DNA of 64,000 bases from Pyropia haitanensis. Taxonomy: Eukaryota; Rhodophyta; Bangiophyceae; Bangiales; Bangiaceae. The notes beneath the pieces are model-generated. The model ran no database searches, was not told the origin of the DNA, and saw only the letters and a list, made by a program, of their open reading frames with translations. Shown piece by piece: positions 54,046 to 64,000 of this stretch. Position 1 is the stretch's first letter. The number at the start of each line of letters is the position of its first letter. The translations under genes and the position numbers were made by a program. The DNA lies in contig SDUX01000004.1 of the NCBI GenBank assembly GCA_008729055.1, forward strand, positions 5,038,559 to 5,102,558. The letters are read 5' to 3'.

Positions 54046-54733
54046 CCGCCTCGCAAGCTGGGGGAGCTGTCGAGGTCAGACGTGGATGCATCGACGAACC
54101 CGCCTGGTGGCTCCGAGGTTGAGTAGGAGCGCGAGACACCGAGGCCGTCCAATCCCAACCGAGCCACCCAAACTTCCAAGCCAACTCCGCGACAGTCATC
54201 GAGATGTTAAGTCGTTCGCAAGAGTCCACGTGGCTGGGGGACAAGCTGTGATCGGTGGGTCGGAGCCGTGCCGGCGGTCGGTCGCAGCCGTGCAGGCGGT
54301 GAGTGGGAGCCGTGCCGGCGGCGGCGGCGGGTCGGAGCCGTGGGGGCTCGCCACACACTGCTGGCTCGGTCCTGCACAACACGTCCAGCATTCGCCCCGT
54401 CCTTGCTCACGGGCGCCCACACTCCGACGTCCAGGTTGTCTCCATGCGACAGGTCGGCCGGGCGTCGTCTTGACCAAGGCCTGCTGGTTCCTCTGCCACC
54501 ATCGGCACCGAACTCACGGTTTGCTTCTTGCCTTTTCTCGTCTCTGCGGACCCGCCTTTCCGCTGGCACGACCAGGGTCCCTGCGTCCGGGCCGACCGTC
54601 GCCCCTCTCCTTGTCGTGGCCCAGCCCCTTACACCTGCTCTGCCTTAACGCCCCCCCTCTGGTCGTCCCTATCTCTACCCTCCCTCCCCCCCTCCCCCCA
54701 ACTGCCCCCCGCCCCTCCCTCCCGTCGACGGCG

Positions 54734-55036
54734 ATGGGCCCCCCCCCCATGCTCATCAGCAACGATGACGAGCTCCTCGCCGCGCTGGGCATGGCGCCCG
54801 TCGAAGGCCCCGCCCCCCCTCCCCCCACCGCCACGGCCACCGCGTCTGCGGTGACCGCCGCGGCGGCGGCCGCCGCCGCCGGCCATCCGCCGCCGCCCGA
54901 GGTCGTCGCCGTCGCCCTGTCGCTGGTCGCGCTGCTCGCGTCTCTGGGCCTCCTCGGGCTTACGTGGTGGGTGTATGGTGCAGACGTGGCGGCCGTGATG
55001 GGCTCCTCCCCGCCCCGCCGGCGTCGGGCCAGCTTG

Positions 55037-55040
<4 letters not shown>
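54734..55040 (+). CDS. small single-pass membrane protein, 5' exon (unknown)
   Basis: Starts at the ATG at 54734 after a CT-rich leader: MGPPPMLISNDDELLAALGM, then a Pro/Ala-rich stretch and one strongly hydrophobic segment VVAVALSLVALLASLGLLGL followed by TWWVYGADVAAVMGSS and a basic RRRR cluster, suggesting one transmembrane helix with the basic side in the cytosol. Downstream the frame enters a GGC/G-run region, where an intron or frame error is likely. Protein-like sequence on the plus strand at 55376-55500 (AAWRRGVTAASRRMVETAVI) may be a later exon. I do not recognise a family. The end given is where confidence stops, not a stop codon. Confidence 0.45.
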
Positions 55041-55073
<33 letters not shown>

Positions 55074-55928
55074 GGGGTGGGGGTGGCGGCGGCACTGGCG
55101 GCGGGGGGGTGACGGGGGGGGAGAGGGAGGAGGGGGGGTGGCGGTGGGGGGGGTGGGAGTGGGGGGGTAGGGCGAGACGGCTCGCCGAGTCGTCGACGGC
55201 GGGTGTCCGAGACGGCGGCGGGGGGCGGCTTTGGGGGGGGTGGCGGATGAAGGGGCGCTCCGGCAAGAGCAGGGCCGGCGTTTTCTGGGGGTGGAGGTGG
55301 GGGACGGCACAAGGGGGGAGGGGGGGAGGGTCAGAGCGGGTGCGGGGGATGGCGGCTTGGCGGTATTGCGGTGCATGGCGGCCACGGCCAGCGCGGCCAG
55401 GGGGGTGCTCGCCGCATGGCGTCGTGGCGTGACGGCGGCATCACGTCGCATGGTCGAGACGGCCGTCATCCGCGGCCGGCTGGCGTCCGCGGTGTCTCGA
55501 GCGCGCGGGCACTGTGACCTGGCGGGGAGCGCTTTCCCCGGCAGAGGGCAGCCACGGGCGCGCCGAATGACGCTGCCCGGTGCGGGTTGCCGCCGGCAGA
55601 CCGGGGCGGACGCGGCCCTCCCGACGGGGTCCGGCCCTGGAGTGGTGGCCGTCGCGGGTTTGGTGTGGCAGCACCTGACCCCAATGGTGGTCTGGTTTTT
55701 TATTTGTTCTGTTTTGTGAGGGGAGGTTTGGGGGAGAAGAGGGGGGGCAGGGGGGGGATGGGGGCGTGGCCGTCGGTGCCCGTACCCCCGACCTGCTCGC
55801 GGCGGCGCTAGCGGTAGGAACGCCGTCTCGCGGGCCAGCGAGGAGGGCGTCGGCTGGGGCGGCCGGGCCCCGCCGCTGGCGCTTTGGCTCGGCGCCCGGC
55901 CCGGCCATCCCGCGCCGCGCCGCTGGCG

Positions 55929-55972
<44 letters not shown>

Positions 55973-56687
55973 ATCGGCGGCGGCGGCGGCGGCATCGGCA
56001 GCGTCATCGTCGGCGGTACCGGTGGTGCCGGATGGGGTCGTCCCGGTGGTGAGCGTGGGCCTGGCGTCGGCGTCCATCCCGCGGCGCGGCGCGGCGTGGC
56101 GCGTGGGCGCCCTTCCCCCAGCCGCTGCCCCCAACCTCCCGCGTCTGTGTTGGCGGCTGCGGCGCCGCTGTGGTGCATGCGAGGCGGCTGTTTGGGGAAG
56201 CAGAGGAGGGGGGGGTGGACGAGCCCTGTTGTCTTGTGTCCCTCTTGTCTTGATCCCCCTCGCGCGGCGTGGTCCCGTGCGGACCGCATCCCCCTCGTCT
56301 GCCCTCCGCACCCTCGCTCGCCATGCACCCCGACAAACGCACGGGCCGTGGCGCCGGCACCCCGCCACGCGACCGCGCCGGCCGCTGCCGTACGCCGCAG
56401 CCGTCGCCCCCTCCGAGGCAGCCTATAGCATGGTAAAGGCGAGGCAGGGCCCATCAAGAGCGGGAAGCCACGGCGTTCGTACGTCCCCAGAGGGAAAGCC
56501 ATGGCGTGAAGTCCCGGCTGATGCCGCGGGGGTGCGCGCGGCGACACCACGGCGGTGCCTGCCGCTGGCCCTGCCGCCGTCGCTGCGGCCGCTGCTGCCG
56601 TCACCGCCGCCACCCTCCCTCCAAGCACCCCCCGAGGCGGCGGCGCCGCGCACTCCACGGCGGTTCCCACACGAGCAGCGCCGCCGC
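55041..56687. other. region of uncertain content between membrane-protein exon and transporter gene
   Basis: G-rich low-complexity sequence (55050-55340, 55925-56005). Possible further exons of the gene at 54734 cannot be defined. No other gene recognised. Confidence 0.4.
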
Positions 56688-59676
56688 CTACCGACCCGGC
56701 ACCCGGGCAGTGGCCGTGACGGGCGCAGGGGACACCGGCGGCCCTTCCCCGGCTGCTGCCGTCGGGGAATCAGTGGTCGGCTGACCCCCCTGCGCCTCCT
56801 TGACGGGGCCGTCCCCAGCCGGTGCGGCCCCCGCTCCCGCTGCTGCCCCAGACGTCCCTGTGCTCGCCCCATCCGCCACCTGTACGCCGGGGCTCTCCCC
56901 GTCAGAGCCCCCCCCCCCCTCCTTGCCGTCGGCGCCCGCCGTCTTTGCCCCCCCCCCACCGTCCTCATCGTCGGCGGTGGTCGGCAGCCCCCGCCCGTCG
57001 AGCAGGTCATCGGTCATGCGCGCCGACGGGATGAGCACAAACGTCAACGGCAGCACGAGCAGCGGGAGCCCCACGTGGCCAACCGCGATGAGCAGCGGCA
57101 GGCGGTCAAAGTTGCAGACGCCGCCGCCGGGGCCGGGCGTGCGGATGCCCGCAACGTCCATGGCGAGCGCGCCGAGGCTGGACGCCACGGCGACGCCAAA
57201 GTTTGTGAAGCCGGCGAGGAGCGCGTACACGGTCGCTTCGATGCCGGGAGGGCACAGCTTGGAGATGAGCACGACTGTGATGGGCCGAGGGGGGATAGGG
57301 GGGGGGGAAACCAACAACAGGGACATGACAAGCGGGCAGCGGCGAAACCAACCGCCCCCCATGCACATGCGTTAGCTCCTTCCTCCAGCCTATGGGTGTG
57401 GCAGCCCGCGGTGACCAGCAGTGCAAGGGGCCACCGGCACCTCCGCGCGCGTCATCGTGCATCGCCTACAGAAGAAAGAGTCACATATAAGCTGGGACTT
57501 CCATCCCCACTTACCAGCTGGTATGACGTTCATCATCTCGACCTGGACGGCGCCGAAACGCGGGCGTTGGTGGTGGCCGCAGCAGCAAAAGGGGAACGTG
57601 ACATCGTGCACAAGCACCATGGCGTCTGTGTGAGTGGTCTGGACAAAGGGGGCCACCAGGCTCCCTCACCCGAGAGCCGCACTTTCACACCAGCTCGCGG
57701 GCACCGCGCACCCCTCTCTCCACCCACTCCCAACTCTCCACCCACATGGATGGGCCGTAGCTCAACGTACGACTTCCTGCAGCATACTATCGCCAAGCAC
57801 GTAGAACGCCTTGTCGGGAATGCCGATGCGCTTGTTCCATCGCTGTGGGGAGGGGGGGGTGAGGGGAGGCACGAGAATGAGGATGGAAGAAGCGGTGGTG
57901 GGACAGGTGGGTGGCACACGCCAATGAAACCCCGTGACAGCAAAGAAGCAGAGCCACCCAAGCGTCCCGTTAGGGTTGGTACGAGAACAAAAAGCAGCAC
58001 ACCCACCTGCGCTAGACTCCCGCGGCGGGTTGTCTTGCTTTGCATGTGGACTCTCCGTCTCCCCCCCCGATCCCACTAATCCACCACGTACCATGACAAT
58101 GATGATATCCACGACTGCCGCGGCGGTCCCCAGGAGGGTGGTGCTCCAAAACGCCAGCCGGATCCACGTGCGCGACAGGAGCAGCTGGAAGAGGGTGACG
58201 CCGAGCAAGCCACAGAGCGCCCCAATGATGGCCGTCCACGCGAGGAAAAACGACTTCTCAAAAAACGGGCCGTCGGGCAGGCACTCTGGCGGCGCCGTGT
58301 AGAACGCGTCCAAGGCGCCTTTGAGCTTGAGGTGGGAGGCGGTCATGAGAAAAAGGAACAGCTGGGCTTTCCCTGCAGGGAGGATAAAGAGGAAGTGAAC
58401 AAACGCCACACCAAGGGGGGAGGATAGATGAGCCGCATAGATTGTGCGCGACGCCACCACGATACGACGACGCTTTAGCAAACAAAGAGACAGGTCAGTC
58501 ACGAAAAGAGAACGAGGCCTCACCATCACGTAGCGGGCGACGGTGTTAAGTCCACCCGTGCCGTGAAGGAGCCGCCTCCTCTCTCCTACTCACGTGCAGC
58601 CCCTCGGGAAGTCACTCCGCCTTCCCCCTAAGAAGCCGTACCGATTTGGGGCGGCAACAGCCACAGCGACGCGGCGCACAACGTCACCGACACGGAGATG
58701 GCGTACACGGCCTGGACGACTGGGGAGCCCCACAGGGAGGCGGGCGCCAGGCCAAGCGCGCCGACGGTCATGAGGAGGGCGAGGCCAAAGTAGGCGCGGT
58801 TCTCGCGCACCCTGTCCGCGCGGAAGCCACCCGACGCGGGCGCTTCCGGCAGCCACCCCACCGCGAGCGGCACCAGCACCTGCGCGGCAAAGGGGAGGGC
58901 GACCCAGAAGAAGATGGGCGGGTAGCCCGAGTCCACAAAGACGCCCACAAACGCCGACGCGGCGAGCTGGCCCAACATCGCAAACAACCAGACGGCCGAC
59001 ACGAGGTCCGAGCCTGTTTCTGGTCGGTCCACCATCATCTTGGCGTAGACTCCTTGGACCAGCAGGTCGACTGTGCAGACGTTCAAAGATCGCCCGCATG
59101 GTCGATGACACAGCCACAAGAGAGAACTCCAGACAGGTGCCACTTGTGGATGTCAGTTCTCGCTGAGGAGCACCGTTCCGGGCTTGTCTCCTCCACGACA
59201 AACGTACCTCCTTCCCTCTGAAATTCCCCCCTTCACGCACCCGTGGCAACTTCAAGGGACACGAGGAAGAGCAGCACGGCAGCGGTGACACCACCCCCAA
59301 TATTCGCAATCGGCGCCCCCGCCAGCATGGCGCACGCCGTCGACCCGAGGACGACACTGCCAATGATGTAGTAGCGCTTGTGGTACCCTCCCACGGGCAA
59401 GACGTCGGAGAGGAGGCCAATCGTGGCCTTGAGCGACCATGGCAGGTTCAGGACCGTAAAGTAGGCCTGGTACAGCGACGCGTTGGTCACCCCCGCCGTC
59501 TCGCGCATGTAGGGTAGGTACGCCGACAGCACCAGCCGGTGGGCCACGCCGCGCACGCCCACATACGAGGAGAGGAGGATGAGGATGAAGCGCCAGCCAA
59601 AGTTCTCGTGCAGGCGCGTAAAGAACTGCCCGGTGCGGGTGATGGGGTTGAGGCTGCGCCACGACGGGCGCGCCAT
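56688..59676 (-). CDS. BT1/folate-biopterin transporter family protein (MFS-type)
   Basis: Six exons, all with GT-AG introns in matching phase, give 610 aa: 59676-59241, 59070-58642, 58372-58092, 57842-57771, 57542-57515 and 57274-56688. Signature parts are RGVAHRLVLSAYLPYM, LNLPWSLKATIGLLSDVLP with GGYHKRYYIIGSVVLG, TVDLLVQGVYAKMM and PETGSDLVSAVWLFAMLG, LGDSMLQEVVEMMNVIP, and KLCPPGIEATVYALLAG with FTNFG. About 10-12 hydrophobic segments are visible, and the C-terminal 130 residues are a low-complexity tail. The family moves folates, pterins, S-adenosylmethionine or amino acids across plasma, plastid or vacuole membranes; the substrate cannot be read from sequence. The start at 59676 (MARPSWRSLNPITRTG) is preferred; an upstream in-frame ATG at 59880 would add a leader of 68 residues. 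Confidence 0.9.
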
Positions 59677-60229
59677 GGCCGCGACCGACAGCCGGGCAGG
59701 GACGGGGAGGGACGGATGGGCGCCAGAGTCTCTGTCGAGCCGCCTCGCCGCGACGGCAGTGGCCACGACCAGCACTCTGGCACTATGGCCGACGCCAGTG
59801 ACAAAGGCCGCAGGACAGTCCGTCGGGGAGACGCCGGGAGAGGCGGCAGTACAGAAGTTGGGCCTGCCGCCGCGGCGCACCTCGATGAGTGGGCGCGTGG
59901 TTTGCTGGCGCGGCCCGGCGCGGGGCGTTGCCTTTCATCACAGCCAGCGCGCAGGTGCCCTGCCGCCGCCCTTGACCGCAGCACCAAGACAAGGACCACA
60001 GCCCCGCCCCGCACCGTAAAGGGCCCCGCCCCCCATCGTGAGCGGCCAAAGGCGGTGCCGCCGCCAGGCCGATGGAGACACGCGCGCGCGCACCCCGCCC
60101 CCAACGAGCGGGCGCACAACCGGCCCCGCCCGAGCGGTCGACCTCCCGCCACCCGCCACTCGGCCCCACCCAACCCCAGCCGCCCAACCCGTCACCCACC
60201 CGCCGCGCGTAGAGAGGGGCGGGGGGGGT
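59677..60229. other. 5' flank of the transporter gene
   Basis: GC-rich sequence up to the inserted element at 60238. Possible alternative 5' coding extension to 59880. Nothing else recognised. Confidence 0.4.
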
Positions 60230-60237
60230 GACAGCGA

Positions 60238-61670
60238 GGCTCCCGTCCCATGCACACACGAGGGCCCGGTTTCATACCACCAATAGAAGTCAAGGAGGGG
60301 ACGATGCGTGGTGTAACTGATGGATGGGGGCGCAAGCTGTCGACCGCTCTCAGCCGCAGCCTGTATGTAGCGGCGCACAGCGCTCGGGCTTGAAACAGCA
60401 TCAGCCAGTAGAACATCTGGGATACACAACTTACAGCTGTTTTCGATGACTGTCAAGCTTTGTGAAAGATCACTTCAAAACTGAGATAGGTGGAGACCTT
60501 TTGCAGTGTTAGCTGTTGGACGGACGTACTTTGGAACGCGAGGGGACTGCAGATGTTCCACTTCTGGGCTTTCAATTTGTCATGGATATAAATACTGGTT
60601 ATGGTGTACATGATACGGTGAGGACACTCGCCGGTTGGGGGCGTCCGCCGGCTGCGACGGCAGTCTGCCAAAGGGAAAAAGTCTGGTGACGGCTAGCAGC
60701 GCCCACAGGCTGGCGGGCGGCCGCCGGGCAATGATAAATTGGGTGTCGGTAGCGCTGGCGGTTGGCGGCCGGGGGCAACAGCTGCCGGCGGGGGTTGAGG
60801 TTGGTGGCGGGCCGCGGCCTCCACTGTCGGAGAGGTCGGCGCCGGCCGGATCGGGGCGACTGATTGCCGCTGCCAAAGCTCGCAGCGGGGATAGAAAGTA
60901 GTAAGGGTGGTCGCCAGTGGCCGCAGGCGCGGCAGCGGTTGCCGGCCGGTGGAGGAAGTGCGCCCGTCGCGCTGGTGGCTGGTGGCGGTCGGCGGCCACT
61001 AACAGAGGGATTGGGGAATAGCGTCGGGCGGAAGTGTATGCGGGTGGGGGGAGAGATCTGAGCCCGCGGAGAGCGTCCGCCTGCGTCGGCGGCAGCTGCA
61101 GGCGCGGGGAGGGGCTAGCGGCGGGAGCCAACGGCGGCAAATGAGGGAGTGGGCGCTAGCTGGGGAGTGGTGACCTCAGACCATCCTTGAGACTGGTGTT
61201 CATTAAATGGACTGGTGGCGGGGTTGCAGGCTGGGAGAGGGCGGCGGGGGCTGCGAGCGGGTGGCGCTGGGTGCCGGGTGGCAGGTACCTGGCGGCAGAA
61301 GGTGCGCCCCGCGGTCGGGGCGGGAGGGGCCGTCGCCCGCCGGCCGCATCAGCGACCGCTGGATTGGAATGCGGCGTTCCGCATCACTACCGGCCGAAGG
61401 GTGCAGTCAGTCGGCGGCTGCTCGCGCGGAGGCTGCCTCTCCAGTCAGACGCGGAAGGGGCGGCAGCTGCAAGCATAGAGGAATCAATATAAGGGAAAGC
61501 CTGATAAGCCCAGCACAACAGCAAAATTATGTATTTATATACATTATTGACTAGAGTTCTAAACATTTTAAAATGTATCGAAAATGTGGGAGCTCGTCCA
61601 GGGCTAATCAAATTTCAGCTAAAGGGTCCTATTCAAAACTCAGAACGCGTGTGTGCATGGGACGGGAGCC
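60238..61670. mobile_element. non-autonomous DNA transposon with 23-bp TIRs and 8-bp target duplication
   Basis: 60238-60260 (ggctcccgtcccatgcacac plus acg) is the perfect reverse complement of 61648-61670. The 8 bp gacagcga stands directly before (60230-60237) and directly after (61671-61678), an exact target-site duplication. The 1433-bp interior has no transposase-like frame; its right part (61480-61640) is AT-rich. Eight-bp duplications are typical of hAT, P and Merlin elements. The GG terminus fits Merlin better than the CA/TA of hAT, but the class is open. The perfect TIR and TSD suggest a fairly recent insertion. Confidence 0.88.
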
Positions 61671-61678
61671 GACAGCGA

Positions 61679-62441
61679 CGACTCCCCGACGGCGGGGCGC
61701 GCGGGTGCCGCGCACACGCCACCACCCGCTGGCTCCTCCCCGACCGGCGGCGCCCGCCCGGGGCGGGCCGGCGGGTGGGATGGACCCCGCACCGATCGCG
61801 GGGCAGTGCCGGGCCGGCAGATCTGGGTGGCGTCGTGCAGCTCTGGGCGTGCCAGCGCGCTCGCGCACGACTCTTGACGGCGGGTGGGGTGAGGAACCCG
61901 TGCCCAGCGCGGGCGCCTGCTGTAGTGCGCCACGGTGGCCGCATCCGTGGGGCCGTCGTGGCGACAGCTGATCCGGTCCTCGGGGGTGGTGAAGCTGCCA
62001 TGGTGGCAGCTCTCGACCACGGGAGGATGGGGCATCGGGCGACGGCACGACCGTGAGATGGTTGACGCCTACTAATCTCGACCTGGTCAAGTTCAGACTC
62101 TGTACGCTGCACGGAAATACCAACACCAGGAACACAAAGAATTGTTGATCATATTAAATACATGGCGATCCCACTCCCATCGTGGCGTGCTGCTTTCTTC
62201 TCTCTTTTTTTTTTTTTTTTTTTTGGCGCGGGATCGGCACGTGCCCAGTCCGGATGTGGGCGGCGGGCCGCCCGCGGCCATCGCCGCCATCCCCGCCACC
62301 GCCGCCTCCCCGCCACCGCCGCCGCCGCGACGACCGCCCCCCCGCCGCCGCGCCACCGCCGCGGCGCGGACCCCGGCGGGCGCCCCAGTGCCGCCCGCGT
62401 GGCCCCCTGCGCCGTCTGTGGGCGGCGCCCCGGGCGGCAGC
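61679..62441. other. 5' flank of the ADAT3-like gene
   Basis: GC-rich then AT-richer sequence with a T-run of 18 nt at 62207-62224. No gene recognised. Confidence 0.4.
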
Positions 62442-63051
62442 ATGGGCGACGGCCCCCCCCCCCTCCCCCCCCTGCCGGCGCGCATCCCCCCTGCCCTCGC
62501 CGCCGCGGCCGCCGCGCTGCTGGCGCCCTACCAGCACCCCCCCCCCGGCCTTTGCCCGCCGCCGCCGCCGCCTCTGACCGTGCGCGCGGCAACGGCGTCG
62601 GCGGCAACAACGACGCCGACGACGCCGACGACGCCGACGACGACGACGACGACGACGACGCCGCCGACGACGCCGGCCGCGCCGATGGCACCGCCGACGC
62701 CGACGGCCCGCTGGCCGCCGCGGTCGGCGCGTCCCTCTGCCGCCTCGTCCGCCACCGTCGCGAAGCGACCGCCGCCGGCGACCGCGGCGTCGTCATTGTC
62801 CGCACCGGCGCGGCGGGCGCGGCGGCCGCCGCGGCGGTCGCCGCCGCCGCCGCCGCCGAGCCGCCCGCCCTCGTCCCGGCGGTCGCCGCGGCGGTGCCAC
62901 GCGCGCGGGTGGCAGAGGTGCTCGCGCTCCTGGGGGGGGGGCGCCTCCTCCCGCCCGAGCCGGCGCTCGGCCACGCCAAGCGCGTGCGGCACGTGGGCGA
63001 CGGGGGGGACGGCGCCGCCGACGTGGGGGGGGGGGACGCCCGCCTGCCGTG

Positions 63052-63089
<38 letters not shown>

Positions 63090-64000
63090 TGCCGGCGCCG
63101 CTGCCGGCGGCCGCGCCGGGCGTGGCGGCGGCCGCGCCCAGTGGCAATGGCGGCGGCACGGGGAACGGCGCGGGCGCACGCCCGGCCGGTCCCGACGGGG
63201 CGCCCCCCCCCCGGCGCCCCCCCCCGACGATGCGGCCGGCTACCGGGACGTCCTCCTCGCCACCGCCGACGCGTACGCCGCGGCGGCCGCTTGCGGGGCG
63301 CTGTCCCCCCTCGGGGCGGCGTTTCCCCACCTGTCCCCCCGCGTCGTGGCGGTGCCCGCCACCCCCCCGCCCACCCCCGCCGCCGCCGCCGCGTGGCGCC
63401 GCTGGTGGCCCGCCGTCGTCAGGCGGGACCGCCTCGCCGAGGCGCGGGCGGTCGTCGCGGCGCCGCCGCCGGCCGAGCGCCGCGCGATGGGCGGCTGGAT
63501 GGCGCTCGCCACCGCCGCCGCCGCCGCCGCCGCCACCGCCACCGCCGCCACCGCCACCGCCGCCACTGGCGGTGGGGCGCAGCCGCGTCGCCGCCGGTCT
63601 GTTGCCCCGGCGGTCGCGGGGGGGCGGCCGCCGCTGCGGGTGGCGGCGCTGGTGGTGGACCCCGAAGGCGGCGGCGTCGTTGCGTTGGGCGTCGACGCGT
63701 CGGGGCGGGTGGCGGCGCCGGTCGGCGGGGAGGTGTACCCCCCGTGGGGGGGGTGGCCGCCCGATGGCGGGGGAGCAGAGGGGGGGGGCGCCGCCGCCGC
63801 CGCCGCGGCGGCGCCGCCGCCGCACCGGCTGGACCACGCGGTGATGGTGGCGATTGACGCGGCGTGCGCGGCGCTGCTCGGCCGCCGCGGGCGGGAGCGC
63901 GGCGGGGAGGGCGCGCCGCCGCGGCGGCGGCCGGCTGCCAATGGGGGGACCGCCGTGCCGGCGGCGGCGGCGGCGGCGGCGCCGCCGCCGCGGGTAGCCG
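62442..64000 (+). CDS. ADAT3: ADAT3/Tad3-like tRNA adenosine deaminase subunit, 5' part
   Basis: Non-catalytic partner of ADAT2 in the enzyme that makes inosine at tRNA wobble position 34. After a Pro/Ala-rich start and an Asp-rich stretch the plus strand reads VIVRTGAAGAA, LGHAKRVRHV (as in HLKRVR of Tad3), then in the last frame WRRWWPAVVRRDRLAEA, MGGWMALA, RVAALVVDPEGGGVVALGVD and HRLDHAVMVAIDAACAAL. The last matches the Tad3 signature HAVMVAID, in which the catalytic Glu of active deaminases is Val. The zinc-binding PCxxC part lies beyond the window. The frame changes at C-runs: 62537-62546, and 63203-63212 or 63217-63225. The start at 62442 (MGDGPPPLPPLPARIPP) is tentative. Confidence 0.65.

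Larger units (their letters stand above)
53296..54733. other. intergenic with minisatellites
   Basis: Contains a 39-bp tandem repeat (53662-53778), AT-rich DNA at 53870-53945 and the right member of the hairpin pair (53994-54045). A CT-rich leader (54650-54725) precedes the next ATG. No gene recognised. Confidence 0.45.

Noticed and set aside
57533..57656. A longer exon 5 for the transporter starting near 57640
   Set aside because: All longer options break the phase with the exon ending GDSMLQEV or insert unrelated sequence. The 28-nt exon fits both phases and the family alignment.

Overview
The window is nuclear DNA from a very GC-rich eukaryote that carries a plastid and a mitochondrion. 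The evidence is actin, ADF/cofilin, a mitochondrial complex I subunit with spliceosomal introns, aspartate-semialdehyde dehydrogenase with a plastid-type leader, C2H2 and bZIP-like regulators, a BARD1/BRCA1-type RING-BRCT protein and an ADAT3-type tRNA deaminase subunit. Most genes have no intron or a few short ones. GC at third positions is very high, and G/C homopolymers and GCC repeats are everywhere. My best guess is a bangiophyte red alga of the Porphyra/Pyropia type: two neighbouring genes have leaders sharing an AFVP motif, and phenylalanine near the N-terminus is typical of red-lineage transit peptides. This is inference; another GC-rich alga is possible.

Layout. 1-1805 (-): 5' three exons of NDUFS2. 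3447-4493 (-): secreted, extremely basic repeat protein. 7642-9844 (+): three-exon bZIP-like protein. 11006-13692 (+): isochorismatase-like hydrolase fused to a glutamine synthetase. 14528-15525 (-): indole-glycerol-phosphate-synthase-like protein, probably a pseudoenzyme, divergent from 16191-17531 (+), aspartate-semialdehyde dehydrogenase. 18310-20373 and 22692-25013 (-): tandem C2H2 zinc-finger paralogues; the first has lost its third finger, whose remnant is still visible. 29367-32425 (-): BARD1-like protein. 33691-34815 (-): actin. 38860-39303 (+): ADF/cofilin. 54734 onward (+): small single-pass membrane protein of unknown function. 56688-59676 (-): six-exon BT1/folate-biopterin-type transporter. 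62442 to the window end (+): ADAT3-like gene.

The most striking region is about 40.5-54.1 kb. It is an island of nested inverted repeats built from two fold-back elements. In the first, two arms of about 1.28 kb meet at a hairpin near 44700. The arms are flanked by a C-rich array on the left and a G-rich array on the right, and the whole is bounded by inverted repeats of about 68 bp at 40785 and 48136. The second is centred near 51475 and has one shortened arm. Another element (60238-61670) has perfect 23-bp terminal inverted repeats and an 8-bp target duplication.

Functional links are limited, as usual in eukaryotes. Actin and the actin-severing ADF/cofilin are neighbours. A divergent pair of amino-acid-biosynthesis-type genes (IGPS-like and ASADH) shares one 0.67-kb intergenic region. 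The hydrolase-glutamine synthetase fusion suggests direct capture of ammonia released from an amide or ureide. Several reading frames (IGPS-like, BARD1-like, ADAT3-like) are broken only inside G/C runs of 9-14 nt, so sequencing error is as likely as real mutation there.
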